A stretch of DNA of 64,000 nucleotides. It comes from Gossypium raimondii (Eukaryota > Streptophyta > Magnoliopsida > Malvales > Malvaceae). Position 1 is the stretch's first letter, and the number at the start of each line of letters is the position of its first letter. The notes beneath the pieces are model-generated. The model searched no databases. It saw only the letters and a list, made by a program, of their open reading frames with translations, and was not told where the DNA came from. Of the stretch, positions 49,609 through 61,325 are shown one piece after another. The position numbers and the translations under genes were made by a program. The stretch spans positions 48,765,733 through 48,829,732 of the forward strand of contig NC_068571.1 in assembly GCF_025698545.1 (NCBI RefSeq), in the 5' to 3' direction.

Positions 49609-50281
49609 TCTGCTTTTACATATGCCTTTGTTTTTCTTTTTCTTTTTTTTTTTAATTTATGAGATGAATTTTTCAGTGAGGAGTTTGACCTTTCCTTGAC
49701 TCCTTAGCTGCTTGGATAAGATGCACACGTAGACTCTGCTCAGACACCTGCTTAGGAAACATTTGTAATTACACAAATTAAGACCTTAGGAGGAATGGCT
49801 AATTATTCAATGCTTTTGGTCTCTACATGATTTATTTATTGACAAACTCGAATAATCTCAACATAAAATGTTTCAAGGAACGTGAAATAATTTCAATTCA
49901 ATATTAACTTTAAACTCGAAAATTTTGAAATTAAATTAAATCAATGCATGGTAATTAGTGTATATGTTCTTCAGTTACACTTCAATTATAATCATGATAT
50001 GATACTAATCATTATTAACTCATTAACCAGTTAGCTTGTCGAGTCTTTACCCGTATTTTGTATGAGTTCGTACATGCATAATGCTCGTATATGGGTGAGC
50101 TCTAGATGAGGATGCGTAATATGGGTTCGCCTACACATGGTGCTAACCCAGTGTACGCGAATCCACTTTAAATATACACGTATTAATCTTAAAGTAAAGT
50201 ACGTATCATCATACATGAAAATCTACCTAGCATATCATATCTATGAACTATGACCGTATCATATAAATACACAGAATTAAC
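49609..50281. other. Region 3' of QWRF7
   Basis: It is non-coding. The part adjacent to 50281 is probably the 3' UTR of the minus-strand QWRF gene. I see nothing else to support. Confidence 0.4.
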
Positions 50282-52423
50282 TCATTTGAGATACATAGAA
50301 AAACATTCAACATAATTATAATATGAGCAAATAATCAAAGGGTAAATTATTAAAGAGCGCACCAATATGTTTTTTGGAGGAACCAAGGTGATAACTTTCT
50401 CCATTTCTTCCAAGCACTGTTTTTCTTGTTCCACCATGCTTATAAGCTCAGTAACCATATACAGCATTTTCTCCACCGGCTGCTTCCACTCACATAATTA
50501 CAATTAGATATATAGAAATGAAATTTATACAAGTGCCAATTACTTTAATACCCACAATTTAATTATATATGTAAAACCAACCTGTGAGAAGATGTTTATA
50601 ATAGTTGCTTCTATGCCATCCATGGCTGCAATGGCTGCACTTACAGCTTCATAGAGAGACTCCACATCTACCTGCATGCACTCTACTGGTTCAACATTTT
50701 TTCTTCTTATAATCAACCAATGCTAGCTAATTAATAAGATATATGGATATATATATAAGTCTAATTTCGCTTCTAGTCCCTATACTCTTTGAACATATAC
50801 AATTTAGTTCTTCCACTTTTAACCTCGAAATTTAATCTCTTCACTTTTTAGTCAATCACATGACTAATTTAAAGCCGCATGGAAGCCATGTTTAAAAAAA
50901 AAAAACCAATTTTCACTATAACGAAGAACCTTATAACCTCATATTCAGAATTTGAAACATTACAATTTCAAACTCAAATTTTTATTTCCATATGTAGCTT
51001 TCCAGACGTGTGATGTTAGCTATATGTGACTTTTTAATATTATTTTAAGAATACCGTATAATCCAATTCAACGAAATTTCTTTCACCAATTATAATATAA
51101 AAAAAAATTAAAATTTAAATATGCAATAAATATAGAACCTGAAAGTGTAATTAGACTACTAGAATCATAATACAATATATACCTTGGCATCTTGATTAAG
51201 AGGGACTCTAACTAGGACTGCTGAGAGTTTACGAATCACCCGGCTAACAGCTTCGTAATTTTTGGCCTCCAATTTCGCGCACTCATTTAGTACACATAAC
51301 TGTGGACCGACAATTTGATGTAGTTTGATCTCATGTATCAGCTTCTCAAGTTGAATTCTCTTTTCTAAAGTAGAGTTTCTTATCTTTAGGATTCTTAGCC
51401 ACACACCAAACAATTTATCCTGAAAAATCAAATATTGGAAACAACATAATCAATTACTCGGGTTAGTTTTGAATCAAATTAATTTGTATTTTGAGTATTA
51501 ATATTTTCGAATCATTTCAAGTCGGAGATATTTTTAGTTTGGAACATTTTGTGTTCAAACTAGTTGAACTCATCAATAGAGTTTTTTAAGTTCGGGAGAA
51601 TTGAGTAGGTTTTGGATTGGTTTAATCTAAATTTAGTCAAGTTGAATTTTAAACTTGGATCATTTTGACTTTGCACTGATTGAGTTTTTTAGTCGAGTTT
51701 TTAAGGCTGATTCGTGTTTAAGTCATTTCGAGTTTACGTCAATTTGAATTGGATAGGAGTTTTGGGTTTGGTTCAAAATTTACTAGAAAGAACGTATAAA
51801 ATTTAAAAATATATATTATATATATGTATACGTACCTGTGCATCTGTATTCACAGCGTTCGTGGCAACTTCAGCTCTAGCATTCACAAACCTCCACTGCA
51901 ACATCCTATTATAAAAAACTCGAAACTGATGATACTCTTCTTCTCGAATAGGCGACACCTTCTTTTGCCTGAAATACTTTAAAAACCCACTTACACCTTT
52001 GGAGTACTTAGCCTTTACCTCAGTCGTCGACCCACAAGATCCTTGTGGCTCCATTCCTACCATCAACGGCGAAGACCTACCTGGAGACAATGCCCATGCT
52101 GATGGAGAGCTCGTCACTGATTTTGATCCCTTTATTGCACCGCCACTGCCACGCTGCTGCATGAACCTAACCACCCCATCTCTACCCTCTTGATGGTTAG
52201 GCTTCTTTTGCATGTTGGTGGTGGTGGGGTTAATGTTCTCTCCATTTCTTAGGGTTCTTGATGACCTTGTCGTCGACTTTGACCTGTGAGCCGAGCTTTG
52301 GGTCGAGTTCATCACCGGCGGTGCCCTGTTTAGGGCTGAGGTTCCACTTCGACTCCGCAGTAGGTGTGGAGATACGGACCTTGCCTCCGACTGATGGCGG
52401 CGCGTCGTCAATGACGTTTCCAT
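50282..52423 (-). CDS. QWRF7: QWRF motif protein, QWRF7-like (microtubule-associated), four exons
   Basis: The QWRF (DUF566) family includes AUGMIN8/EDE1-type microtubule-binding proteins that act in spindle and cortical arrays. Exons on the minus strand: 52423-51836, 51419-51183, 50671-50582 and 50479-50282. All junctions are GT-AG and in phase 0, and they give 370 residues. The N-terminal 130 residues are basic and Ser/Thr-rich, with SPSAWALSPGR at 107-117. QWRF is at 176-179 in RMLQWRFVNARAE. The C-terminal half is helical and charged (KRIQLEKLIHEIKLHQI). The short length fits QWRF7-type members better than the longer EDE1-like ones. Intron 1 contains a dispersed repeat. A TATA box candidate (minus-strand TATAAA, 52481-52486) lies about 58 bp upstream. 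The symbol is by resemblance; a neighbouring QWRF subgroup member is possible. Confidence 0.88.
51440..51780. repeat. Dispersed repeat in QWRF7 intron 1
   Basis: The words TCATTTTGAC, TTGAGTTTTT and TCATTTCGAGTTTACGTCAATTTG recur. They are the complement of the AAAATGA/AACTCGA family seen in RPC4 intron 8 and at 33190-33960. The repeat fills most of the 416-bp intron. Confidence 0.5.
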
Positions 52424-52480
52424 GTTACAAATTTTATGTTCAGATGAGATGTGTTTGCTTAGAGATTAAGTGAATAGGGT

Positions 52481-52486
52481 TTTATA
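52481..52486 (-). promoter_or_regulatory. Probable TATA box of QWRF7
   Basis: The minus strand reads CTCTATAAAACCC about 58 bp before the start codon, at the normal position for a core promoter. Confidence 0.5.
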
Positions 52487-53271
52487 GAGAAATTGCAAAT
52501 CCATGGTTTAAATTGCATTGCAGCAGTTTAAAATACATTAATGGAAGTATAAGTTGATGGCACGTTGATGAGGAATATATAGATATATATGTATGTGAAA
52601 TGCATGACAATAGTGCAGTAAGGAAGGTAGGTGAAGCGAAGACTATTTTCCCTCACGTCAAGGCTTCCACGAACAAGGAATATTATTTACGACCTCAGAA
52701 AATTTAATTATTTCTTATATATCTTATTCATTAATCTACCATACATACAATTTTATAATCAATATCATATCTACAACACATACTATATTATAATTATTAA
52801 TAATATTGAAGTGGATTAAATAATATCTACTACCTACTTGGCTGTCTGAATTCCACTCTATAATTTCCATTACATAATCAATTCAATTATTTAATATTGA
52901 TTGAAGATCGGAAAATTGTTTTAACATCTTCAACTTCAACACAAACATTAACATGTTCATTTTTAATATAGATGGTTTAATTTGAATAAGTATTCTTAGA
53001 TTTTTTTTTTGTCCTTTTTGGCATCCAAAGGCAAAATTACAAGGAAAAAAAAAGCTACAAATTAAAAAATAGAAAAAAAAAATACTACGTGAGGCATGAA
53101 ACCAAACATGATCTCAATATTTTCCAATTCTTAGAGTTGAATATCTATGTGTCAATGACCATGAAGTTAGTGGCTATACTCAGAGCCATGACCAGTAAAA
53201 TTTGCTTGGTGTGTTGGCAGTGACGCATCATCTATGTAGCGATCTTTTCTCACCCTTGAAGATTGTTGGGG
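52487..53271. other. Upstream region of QWRF7
   Basis: Non-coding DNA that becomes AT-rich beyond about 52650. It probably contains the rest of the QWRF7 promoter. No defined element is seen. Confidence 0.4.
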
Positions 53272-54140
53272 TTAGGAAAGATCATCCATTTCAACATTCT
53301 CCTCATTAACATCACTATCTACTTGTTCCTTTGCAATTAGTTCCTGTGACGCGGTTTCGTCAGGAGCAGTAGCAACTGCTTTTATATCTAGTTGTGTCAA
53401 ATCTTCATCTTCAAGGGTCAGTCTGGTGGTTCCATTTTTCACAACAACGTTAATAGACTCCACTATTTGAGCATGCTTGTTATAGACTCTATAAGCCTTG
53501 TTGTTGTTGGAGTAGCCCAAGAAAATCCCTTTATCATTTTTTACATTGACCTTTCCTTGATACGCTCGATCTCTCAAGATATAACATGTGCTTTCAAGAA
53601 CATGGAAGTATTTGACAGTAGGCCTCATTCCTCTCCTCATTTTGTATAGAGTCACCGTTGTTTTTTATCTCAATAAGGCTTTATTGATTACATGAATTGT
53701 AGTGTCCGCTGTTTCAACTCAAAATGTATGAGATACATTTTTGCAACCCTTTGTAATGCACATGTCCCAACTTCTCATACCACATTTCAAGCTCAGAGGT
53801 ACTTGCTTTGTTACACTTCGTTTGTCTGGTCAGCTTTTAGCAATTACCAAAACTCTTGGTCCCTTCCAACACTAGTTCATCTGTCTTATTGGCTATCAGG
53901 CATTTATTCTTTATGGATTTAACAAGCATTTGTTGGTTACACAGTTGACTGATATCGATGACATTGGCTTTTGATCCTTCTACCAAGAAGACATTCTAAA
54001 GCTTTTTAAATGCCTTCAATATTTAGGACTCCTTTTCCAAGGATTTGTCCCTTTCTTTTACCAGCTGCCACAGTTCCTTCATGATTCTCATGAAAATTAG
54101 ATAGGCACAATCTATTACCAGTCATGAGTCACGAATATCA
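53272..54140 (-). pseudogene. Copia polyprotein fragment (pre-integrase to integrase C-terminus)
   Basis: The open frame 53655-53272 (minus) resembles the integrase C-terminal part of a copia element (KGIFLGYSNNNKAYRVYN, then INVVV). Upstream on the minus strand, between about 54140 and 53700, frames can be read with KANVIDISQLC and the pre-integrase block WYEKLGHVH, separated by stop codons. The integrase core is missing, so this is a deleted and decayed element, different from that at 35040-39891. Confidence 0.75.
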
Positions 54141-54254
54141 GTCTCGAAATACCACACATGATTAATTGAGAACTTAATTTAGCGGTTCTTTTTAAAAGGC
54201 GCAAATACAAATAAAAAACATCTCACAGATAAGCTTCACAACTCAGCGGTTTTC

Positions 54255-54767
54255 GTGATAGAAGAGACACTTGGTGATAAGTCTGTGCTTGCTTGGAAAG
54301 ATCATCATAAATGATTAAAGTGTGTCGTTTACGATACATAAATTATTCAACCAAAGCAGCTCCTATATAAGGAGCGAGCTACTATAATGTAGCTAGGAAA
54401 TCCACCATTTTGGCTACCACAATGCTGTACTCCATCGCATCCTCTTTCTTGGAAAGTGGTCATTACCTGAGCCACAGAAGAACCAATAGCTACATAAACA
54501 CATATTACATTTTGCCATTGTTGATTGAGAATCGTATTCGTGGCAACTATTGTTTTACCAGTCTGTTTATCCCCAATAATTAATTCTCACTGACTACGTC
54601 TTATAGGGACCATCGAACCAATAACAATAAGTCATGTTTGAAGAGGCTCATAAATGGAACGTCTTGAAATTATACCTGGAGAAGGAAATTCAATTAACCG
54701 AGATTTAGAAGTTGAAATTTCACCCCGACCGTCAATAGGCTTAGCCAAGGCATTTATAACACGACCC
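54255..54767 (-). pseudogene. atpA: Plastid atpA fragment inserted in the nuclear genome
   Basis: On the minus strand, successive frames read [17 protein letters not shown], then VCVYVAIG-like, and at the end [20 protein letters not shown]. These match the chloroplast ATP synthase CF1 alpha subunit in order. The '[15 protein letters not shown]' form is the plastid version; the mitochondrial subunit has a different sequence before LIIYDD. The segment covers only the middle of the protein (P-loop region GDKQTGKT onward) and has frameshifts and stop codons, so it is a non-functional nuclear plastid sequence. The gene symbol names the origin, not a working gene. Confidence 0.85.
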
Positions 54768-54979
54768 ATATAAAGTAACCTTCAGGATTGAACAATGATC
54801 AAACACCTCTAATCCTTTTTTTTTTTTTTGTTAAATATAGTTTCCTAAGTTTAGTATTTTCATCTACATATACTTATATTTTTCGAACAATTTGATTGAA
54901 TAAAAGTTTTCGCTAGAAACTCCAATAGTGAAACTTTCCTTTCTAATGTGAAAGATTAGACAATGCTACAACCACAGAG

Positions 54980-55421
54980 TAGAGGTGTTCATAGGCCGGG
55001 CGGCCCGGCCCGGCCTGACGGCCCGCCCGAAATATGGGAGGGTTTGGGTAAAAATATAGGCCCGAAATATGGGCTTGGGCAAAAAAACGAGGCCCGATTA
55101 AAAAACGGGCCGGGCCTCGGGCACTACTTTTTTGGCCCGGGCCCGGCCCGAATAATAAATATTTTATTTTTATTTTTTATTTTTTAACTTTAAAATACTT
55201 TTAAAATACTTTTTTTTAATTTTTTTAATTTTAAAATTTTTTTAAAATACTTTTTTAACTTTTTTTAATTTTAAAATATTTTTAAAATATTTTTTTAAAT
55301 TTTAATTTTAATTTTTAAAATAAATTTTTGGTATTTATTTAAAAAACGGGCCGTTCCGGGCCGGGCCCGGGCCTAGGACCCGGGCCGAAAATTTTTTGGG
55401 CCCGGCCCATGAACACCTCTA
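54980..55421. mobile_element. hAT-type MITE, 442 bp, with GC-rich ends
   Basis: The termini TAGAGGTGTTCATAGGCCGG and its near-complement CCCGGCCCATGAACACCTCTA are inverted repeats. Perfect 8-bp direct repeats CCACAGAG flank the element (54972-54979 and 55422-55429). Eight-base duplications and TAGRGGTG-like ends are typical of the hAT superfamily. Subterminal regions consist of many GGCCCG/CGGGCC words, while the centre is almost pure A/T. No transposase is encoded, and the frame over its left part is spurious. Confidence 0.88.
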
Positions 55422-55460
55422 CCACAGAGCATATTAAGAAAATTAACACTTCTTTCTCAA

Positions 55461-55473
55461 GGCTCTGATATCA
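55461..55473 (-). other. Possible primer-binding site of a decayed LTR element
   Basis: The minus strand reads TGATATCAGAGCC, close to the tRNA-iMet primer-binding motif TGGTATCAGAGC. It lies on the same strand as the copia fragment at 53272-54140 and could be its start, with the LTR to the right. No clear LTR end (CA) precedes it, so this remains tentative. Confidence 0.35.
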
Positions 55474-58455
55474 ATTTTCGAGGATGCCGGGTAATATGTC
55501 ACACGAATATAGCTTCACTACTAAACACCAAAAGCAAATTGAAACTATCCAAGTAGAGCGGATTAACCCAACAAATTACTAATAAATATCAAAATGTAAC
55601 AGAAAAATCAATAAGTAGAAATAAAATGATAAAAGAACAAAACATCAAATTTACAAAAATTCAACATATTGTCTACGTCCTTAAACACAACGATAACTTC
55701 ACTAATACGAAACAGTTTATAAACTAATGAAACTCTTAATTAAAAGGATTTCTAAAATATATAATTGAGTTGTATTTAGTAGTGACATGAAAAGCACTTT
55801 TAAGGTAAAATGAATACTAAACAAAAAAAAATTTGACTTTCAAAAGCAGTTTTCTCTAAATAGTCTACAAGCAGTGTTAACAACTTAATTACATTTACTG
55901 GTAAGTAATTACTTAATCACTTTTTAAACTAACCCTTAGAAGCATTTGAAAGGGTGCAGAAAAGTTAGTTGTCCTAAAAGAGAGGCTAAAAGCCGTTATT
56001 TATACAATGGTTGAGGCCGCATAATTTTTCCCACTTTCGGTGTGGGATTTAAGCAGCCAACTCCAACATTTACCTTACTACTGAAAAAGAATCCCAAAAG
56101 AGACCTACCCTTTAATTTTCAAGATCATAAAAATATTAAGAGTTGACTTCGTATATATAATATTAGAGATGGGTTTAATTTTAAGAAAATAACTATCAAC
56201 TTAAAAACACTATTTTACATTAAATGACACCATGGTCTTTGTTTGCAAATTTGATCATTTGGGTTATGTTCATTAATTCATTAATTATGATGAGAAAAGC
56301 TGCATTTTCAGAAAAACTTGGCAAGAAATCCTGTAGTCATTAATGTGAGATTTCACAAATAAATAACATCATCCCCACCAACCATTTTTTAGTTACTTAA
56401 TAGGCAATTGTAGGCTAAAAACTTTCGATTTTTTGTCAAATTTAGAATATTGCTTTGTTTTTTTTTTTTTAATTCAATATTTTTTATCAAATGGTGGGCA
56501 ATAACTATTGGCCAGGTAACCAAACGAACCTATATGGCAAGGACTTAATCATAAAAATTATTATGGTTTATTATGGTAGGTTTTTATTTATAAAAATAAC
56601 TTTAAATTTTAGAGAAAAAACCCCATTTTTGGCTAAATTGGCACGTAATAAATGTTATACTTTTTTTATAACATTTGCTCCTTATTTTAAATCATCAAAA
56701 GTTGGGTACAAGCAGAAAATTGTAGTACCAAGGATAAATTATATTGATAGTCACTTAATTATTAATATTTTTTGGTCATTTAATTATGAAAGTTTATAAA
56801 ATGGTCATTCAGTTATTTGTTTTTCTTTTCTTTTCTTTTTTTTGTCACTAACCGTGAAATTACTAAAAGAAAGATACGTTGTCAACTTTTAAAATTGACT
56901 TAGTAGCAACTTTAACCTTCAATAATTGTACATTGTGTCAATTTAATATTTATTCTAAAAAAATTAACCATCAACATATTACACATAGGTTAATTTGGTC
57001 TTTCTTTCTTCTTCTTTTTTGCAATTTTGCTTACCTTTGTGACATTGAATGAGGGTTAGTAATCTGGCCATTGTTAGTGGAGTTTTTTTAACTCCGGAAC
57101 CAATATTTTGTACTTGACATGTATCTATTTTAATTTTTTTAATATTCCCTCAGAATATGTGACAAAATTTCACCTGTGCTTGTGGAGTTTTTTTAACTCC
57201 ACCGATAGTGGATCAAATAAGAATGAAAAATAATTGAGAATTATTATCTTCAATTTTATAGTGTGAAAGTAACTCACATCCTTAATCAACCACGATATTA
57301 TAGTTTTCTATTTAGAACTAAGATAATTTCTATGTTTGATTTATGGTTTATAATTATTCTTTTTAACAATGTCGTTTTTTAATATTTAAACTTGAATTAG
57401 TTGATATAATACACATGGTCATTTTTAACAATATCGTTTTTATTATAACTTTAAACTAAAATAAAACATACTGCCCTTCTTCCTAACTTCTTTCAGATAA
57501 TGGAGCAAAATTATATAATATGTCTAGAAAATACTAAAATTTGAATCTTAAAACTTTTTAAAATCAATTCTTTTCCTACTTAAAGGAAATGAAATTTCTC
57601 AACTTCTTGTAGGAAAGAATTTTAAAAATAGACCTGGGTTATAGCGAAATGTTTTAAAAGTCGAATTAGTGATTAAATTGATGAATCAATGCGATCGATT
57701 CGACTATTAATCTAATAATAATCAATTAAGTTTTTTTCAATCCGATTTTTTATCGATTTCAAACGAGTAACTTAAATATTGATTTATTTTCTTTATCTAT
57801 ATTGGTACACCGATTAATTTTTGATTCAATCTGTGTTTTGTTTTTTTTTTTGGAAGAGTTAGAGAAAATCTGAGTAAACAGAAATAGGGAAACTTATGTA
57901 GGTATTACCCAACTCAAATAGACAGTCACCGTAGAGATTAATTATAGGGCCTGATACTAAGAAGATCATCATCATGAATCATAAACCTAGTACCTACTCT
58001 ACCTAATCCCCTCCATGGATTTCTATTTCTTTCCATGGTACTCCACAAAATGCCACATTATAGGCTAGCCCTAGAGAACACATAAATTTATCCCAACATA
58101 CATACATACATGGATATATATTTGACTTCATTATCATCAGTACAAAGCAAAGGTAATCTTTGAGTATCCAAACAAAAAACAAGAAAAGGTTTCCAATCAT
58201 TTCATGATTAATATTGTATTATATAACTTAGCATGACCATAGAAACAAAGAAAATCATATGAAATTTTCCTTGAATCAGACCCTGTATTAAAACAACAAA
58301 TACATTACCAGTACAGTAAAAGATAAAAGCTCATTTGCTAAAAGAGACCTGAAATAAACTAACCACTGTGTCTAAACTGAGTAAAAAGAAAGAGCCCACT
58401 GTTTGAATGTAAAATGAAGTTATAGTTTATACGCAAACACAACTCCATTTACCAT
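55474..58455. other. Intergenic DNA, no gene seen
   Basis: The region 55480-56080 may be the decayed LTR of the copia remnant. The 102-codon frame at 56491-56799 shows no family signature and AT-driven composition, so I do not call it a gene. Two identical 17-bp palindromes GGAGTTTTTTTAACTCC occur at 57079-57095 and 57184-57200. The last few hundred bases are probably the 3' UTR of the zinc-finger gene. Confidence 0.45.
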
Positions 58456-59301
58456 TCATATAGCTTTGTCATAGATGGAGGGCTGAGGCACTGTATTCTG
58501 AGCTAGGCTAACTTCATCGTCATCTTGTTCTGAAGGTGGTAAATTAAGATCGAATGGTTGAACAGTAGGCTTAAACTTAATGGAAATCCTATTATGAGTA
58601 ACCGATGGTGAGTAACCAAAATGAATTTTCTTATGGCCACCCAGTGCTTGACCCGATTGAAACACCCTATCACAGAACTCGCATTCAAAGATTCTTTGTT
58701 GATGGATCTTATGATCAGTAGCGTCACCACCATTTTCAGCTTCTTCTTCTTGGGCAATCTTCTTGTTTTTGAAATTGTGACTAGCTGTATGCCCACCCAA
58801 AGCCTGGTGAGATCTGAAAGTTATATTGCATGTCTCACACTTGTAGCACTTTGGGTGAGCCTTGGCCGCAGTAAAGAACTCACCGTCTTCTTCATCCTTC
58901 TCGTAATCAAAACCCGCACCATGATCAGATATTTCGTTACCTTGGGTTAGTTTTGGATTGTCAGTCCGTTCAGTCCTTGAAAGCATTAGAAGACACAGGG
59001 CAGCATCTTCCATAGAGAAAGGTGAGCTCACCGAGTCAGATGGTGAGTCGTTCATCGCCATGTCGGAGGAGAACTTGGGAAGTTGTTTAGATCTTTTCCC
59101 AGATGGGTTCTCAGGAGACTCGGTGGAGTCAGTAGAAAGTTCATGTTTGGTGGAAGTCAGTGAAGAAAGAGGAGGATTGGAAGAAGAAGAAGAAGGTGGA
59201 ATGGAGAAATTAGGAAAGTGAAATCTCATGTGAACACCCAAGGCTTTGCCATTGGAGAATCTTCGGTCACAGATCCTACATGCTTTGGGATATTGGTCCA
59301 T
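58456..59301 (-). CDS. Three-finger C2H2 zinc-finger protein with EAR motif
   Basis: A single-exon, plant-type (C1 class, ZAT-like) nuclear transcription factor of 281 residues, probably a repressor. Finger 1 is C8-C11-H24-H28 with KALGVH; finger 2 is C155-C158-H171-H175 with QALGGH; finger 3 is C207-C210-H223-H227 with QALGGH. The QALGGH sequence is the established DNA-contact signature of plant C2H2 factors. DLNLPP at 251-256 is an EAR repression motif, and GKRSKQLPK (68-76) a probable nuclear localisation signal. The MEDAALCLLMLSR block is common in this subfamily. I chose the start at MDQ because it is the conserved start shared with the paralogue; an in-frame ATG lies 24 bp upstream (59325) and could also be used. 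It is a tandem duplicate of the gene at 62552-63169. Confidence 0.92.
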   Translation of the reverse strand: MDQYPKACRICDRRFSNGKALGVHMRFHFPNFSIPPSSSSSNPPLSSLTSTKHELSTDSTESPENPSGKRSKQLPKFSSDMAMNDSPSDSVSSPFSMEDAALCLLMLSRTERTDNPKLTQGNEISDHGAGFDYEKDEEDGEFFTAAKAHPKCYKCETCNITFRSHQALGGHTASHNFKNKKIAQEEEAENGGDATDHKIHQQRIFECEFCDRVFQSGQALGGHKKIHFGYSPSVTHNRISIKFKPTVQPFDLNLPPSEQDDDEVSLAQNTVPQPSIYDKAI

Positions 59302-59381
59302 GGCCGTAATCCAGATGAAGAACACGAAAACAAAGGAGTGTGGGTTAAAAGAACGAAGGGTGACTAGGTATTGTTATTTAT

Positions 59382-59388
59382 TTATATA
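59382..59388 (-). promoter_or_regulatory. Probable TATA box of the first zinc-finger gene
   Basis: The minus strand reads TTATATAAAT about 80 bp upstream of the MDQ start. The same word context (AACAAT/AATTATATAA) is kept in the promoter of the tandem paralogue near 63250-63256. Confidence 0.5.
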
Positions 59389-60466
59389 ATTTGTTAAGCC
59401 TTTCTTTGCCAAATCAGAACATCAGCACACACAGCCACTCTCACCTTGCCTAATTTATTTTATTTATCTCTATTTTTTATTTTATTTATTTATTTATAAA
59501 AATAAATTATAACTTAAAACAACCTTGAAAATAATTTTCTATTTTATGAGGAAATAATTTTCTATTCTTTTAAAGAAAAATATTATATTTGAAAATATTT
59601 GCTTATTTTCTTAAAATTGGATGAAAATGTATTCAATTACGAAGAATATATTCAAGTAACTATAATCGGAAACTATTATAAAGTACAATTAAGTTGATAG
59701 TTAGAATAAATCTCGACTTATAATAGAATGAATCTATGCAAACTCCGCATATGACATAACGTAAACAAAAATAAATATGAATTGACCTCAAACATAGTTT
59801 AGATAGAGCGAGATTTGAACACGGGCTTTTAAGCTTATGTTTAAAAACCGTTATAATTATTATTCTAATCGATTTCTTTTCTGTTAAAACTTTCTAAATA
59901 ATGATAATTACTTACGTTTACATAAAATGATGTACGGAGTAATTGAATAAAAGTGTCTCTTGTCTTGTAACTACATCGTAATTCCCTATGTTGTGTTTTT
60001 AAAATATTAATTACTATAAAAAAGTATTAGTACGGTCGAAATAAATTCTAAACAAGTAAATATAAATTTTATTAGGTTGTAATTAAAAATAAAAGAAATA
60101 ATAACAAGGGTATAATTGTGATTTTAAATAAAATGGGACAATAAATGTTGATCCAAAATTATAAGAAATTGAGATATATAAGGTAGGTTTTGTGTAGAGA
60201 GTTAAAATGGAAGGTAATTATGGATAGATTTTTAGGCTTAGCTGGTATTCATACCAATTAAAAGTTAAAAAAGAAGGGTAATTAATGAGTTTGACTGCCC
60301 TATTTGGCATGCAAAAACAAAATCTAAATGATGAGATATTTACCTAAGTAGACTACGTTAAAGACAAGCAGGCGAACTCATTTGGAACGGATATATCTAT
60401 CTAAATATGACGTCAGCATTTTATAATTTTTTTGGATAAATTCTAAAAATGGTCAATTTTGTTTGT
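59389..60466. other. AT-rich intergenic DNA between the zinc-finger genes
   Basis: About 100 bp next to the gene are promoter sequence shared with the paralogue (GTTAAGCCTTTCTTTGCC). The remainder is AT-rich and non-coding. A minus-strand B-box-like GTGTTCAAATCTCG near 59813 may be a SINE remnant. Confidence 0.4.
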
Positions 60467-61325
60467 CTTACGTTACATTTTAATAACTTATATTGTTTTT
60501 TAATTTTTAAAAAACTATATTAAAATTGTATCATTTTTAGAAAGGTTAAAGTGCAATTCTATCGTACAGTAACTTAAAATTTCATAAATTTACGATATTT
60601 CCTATTTTAAAGGAACTGAAGCCCCTGCAAATTGCCTAACGCCGCCTTTTAATTATTATAACGATCGATTGTGTTGAAACTGTTATAATTTCGGTATACG
60701 AATATATAGGAAAATAAGGGTAAACTACAAAAATAGTCACTTACATTATCATTTGTTATGAAATGGCCACTCTATCGTTAAACTCCATTACCCCCCTAAC
60801 GACAGTCCTACATGGTAGTCCAAATGGGTTTTAAATGTCAACTTGGATCTCCGGTTGTTAGGATGAAAATAGGTTTTTAATTAAATCAATTTAATTTGGG
60901 CTGTCATGTAGGATCGCCATTAGGGAGGTAATTGAGCTTAACTGTAGAGTGACCACTTCGTAACAAAACATTAACGTAAGTGACTAAAACGTTACATTTC
61001 AAACATAAGTGACTAAAATGTAATCTAAGGCAAACAAAAGTGATTATTTTTGTAGTTTACCCATTTCTTTTCCTATATATTCGTATACCAAAATTATAAC
61101 CGTTTTAATACAATCGATCGTTATAAGAGTTAAAAGGCGGCGTTAGGCAGTTGGCAGGGGCTTTGGTTCCTTTAAAATAGGAAATATCATTTTTAACTTT
61201 TTAAAATTTATGAAATTTTAAGTTAATGTACGATAGAATTGCACTTTAACCTTTCTAAAAATGACACAATTTTGATTTAGTTTTTTTTTTAAATTAAAAA
61301 AAAATATAAGTTATTAAAATAGTAA
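60467..61325. mobile_element. Foldback element with MITE-like core, about 860 bp
   Basis: Outer arms pair at about 60467-60715 with 61073-61325 (e.g. AAAGTGCAATTCTATCGTAC and its complement; GCCTAACGCCGCCTTTTAA and its complement). The core 60719-61063 also begins and ends with GGGTAAACTACA inverted repeats, the same termini as the MITE at 41467-41708, but is followed directly by the outer arms. It has no coding capacity. The outer ends are AT-rich and their exact limits are uncertain. Confidence 0.75.

Noticed and set aside
54963..55187. Gly/Pro-rich frame on the plus strand
   Set aside because: It merely translates the GGCCCG-rich end of the hAT MITE.
56491..56799. 102-codon open frame on the plus strand
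   Set aside because: No domain or family signature, AT-driven composition, no promoter or homologous copy; probably chance.
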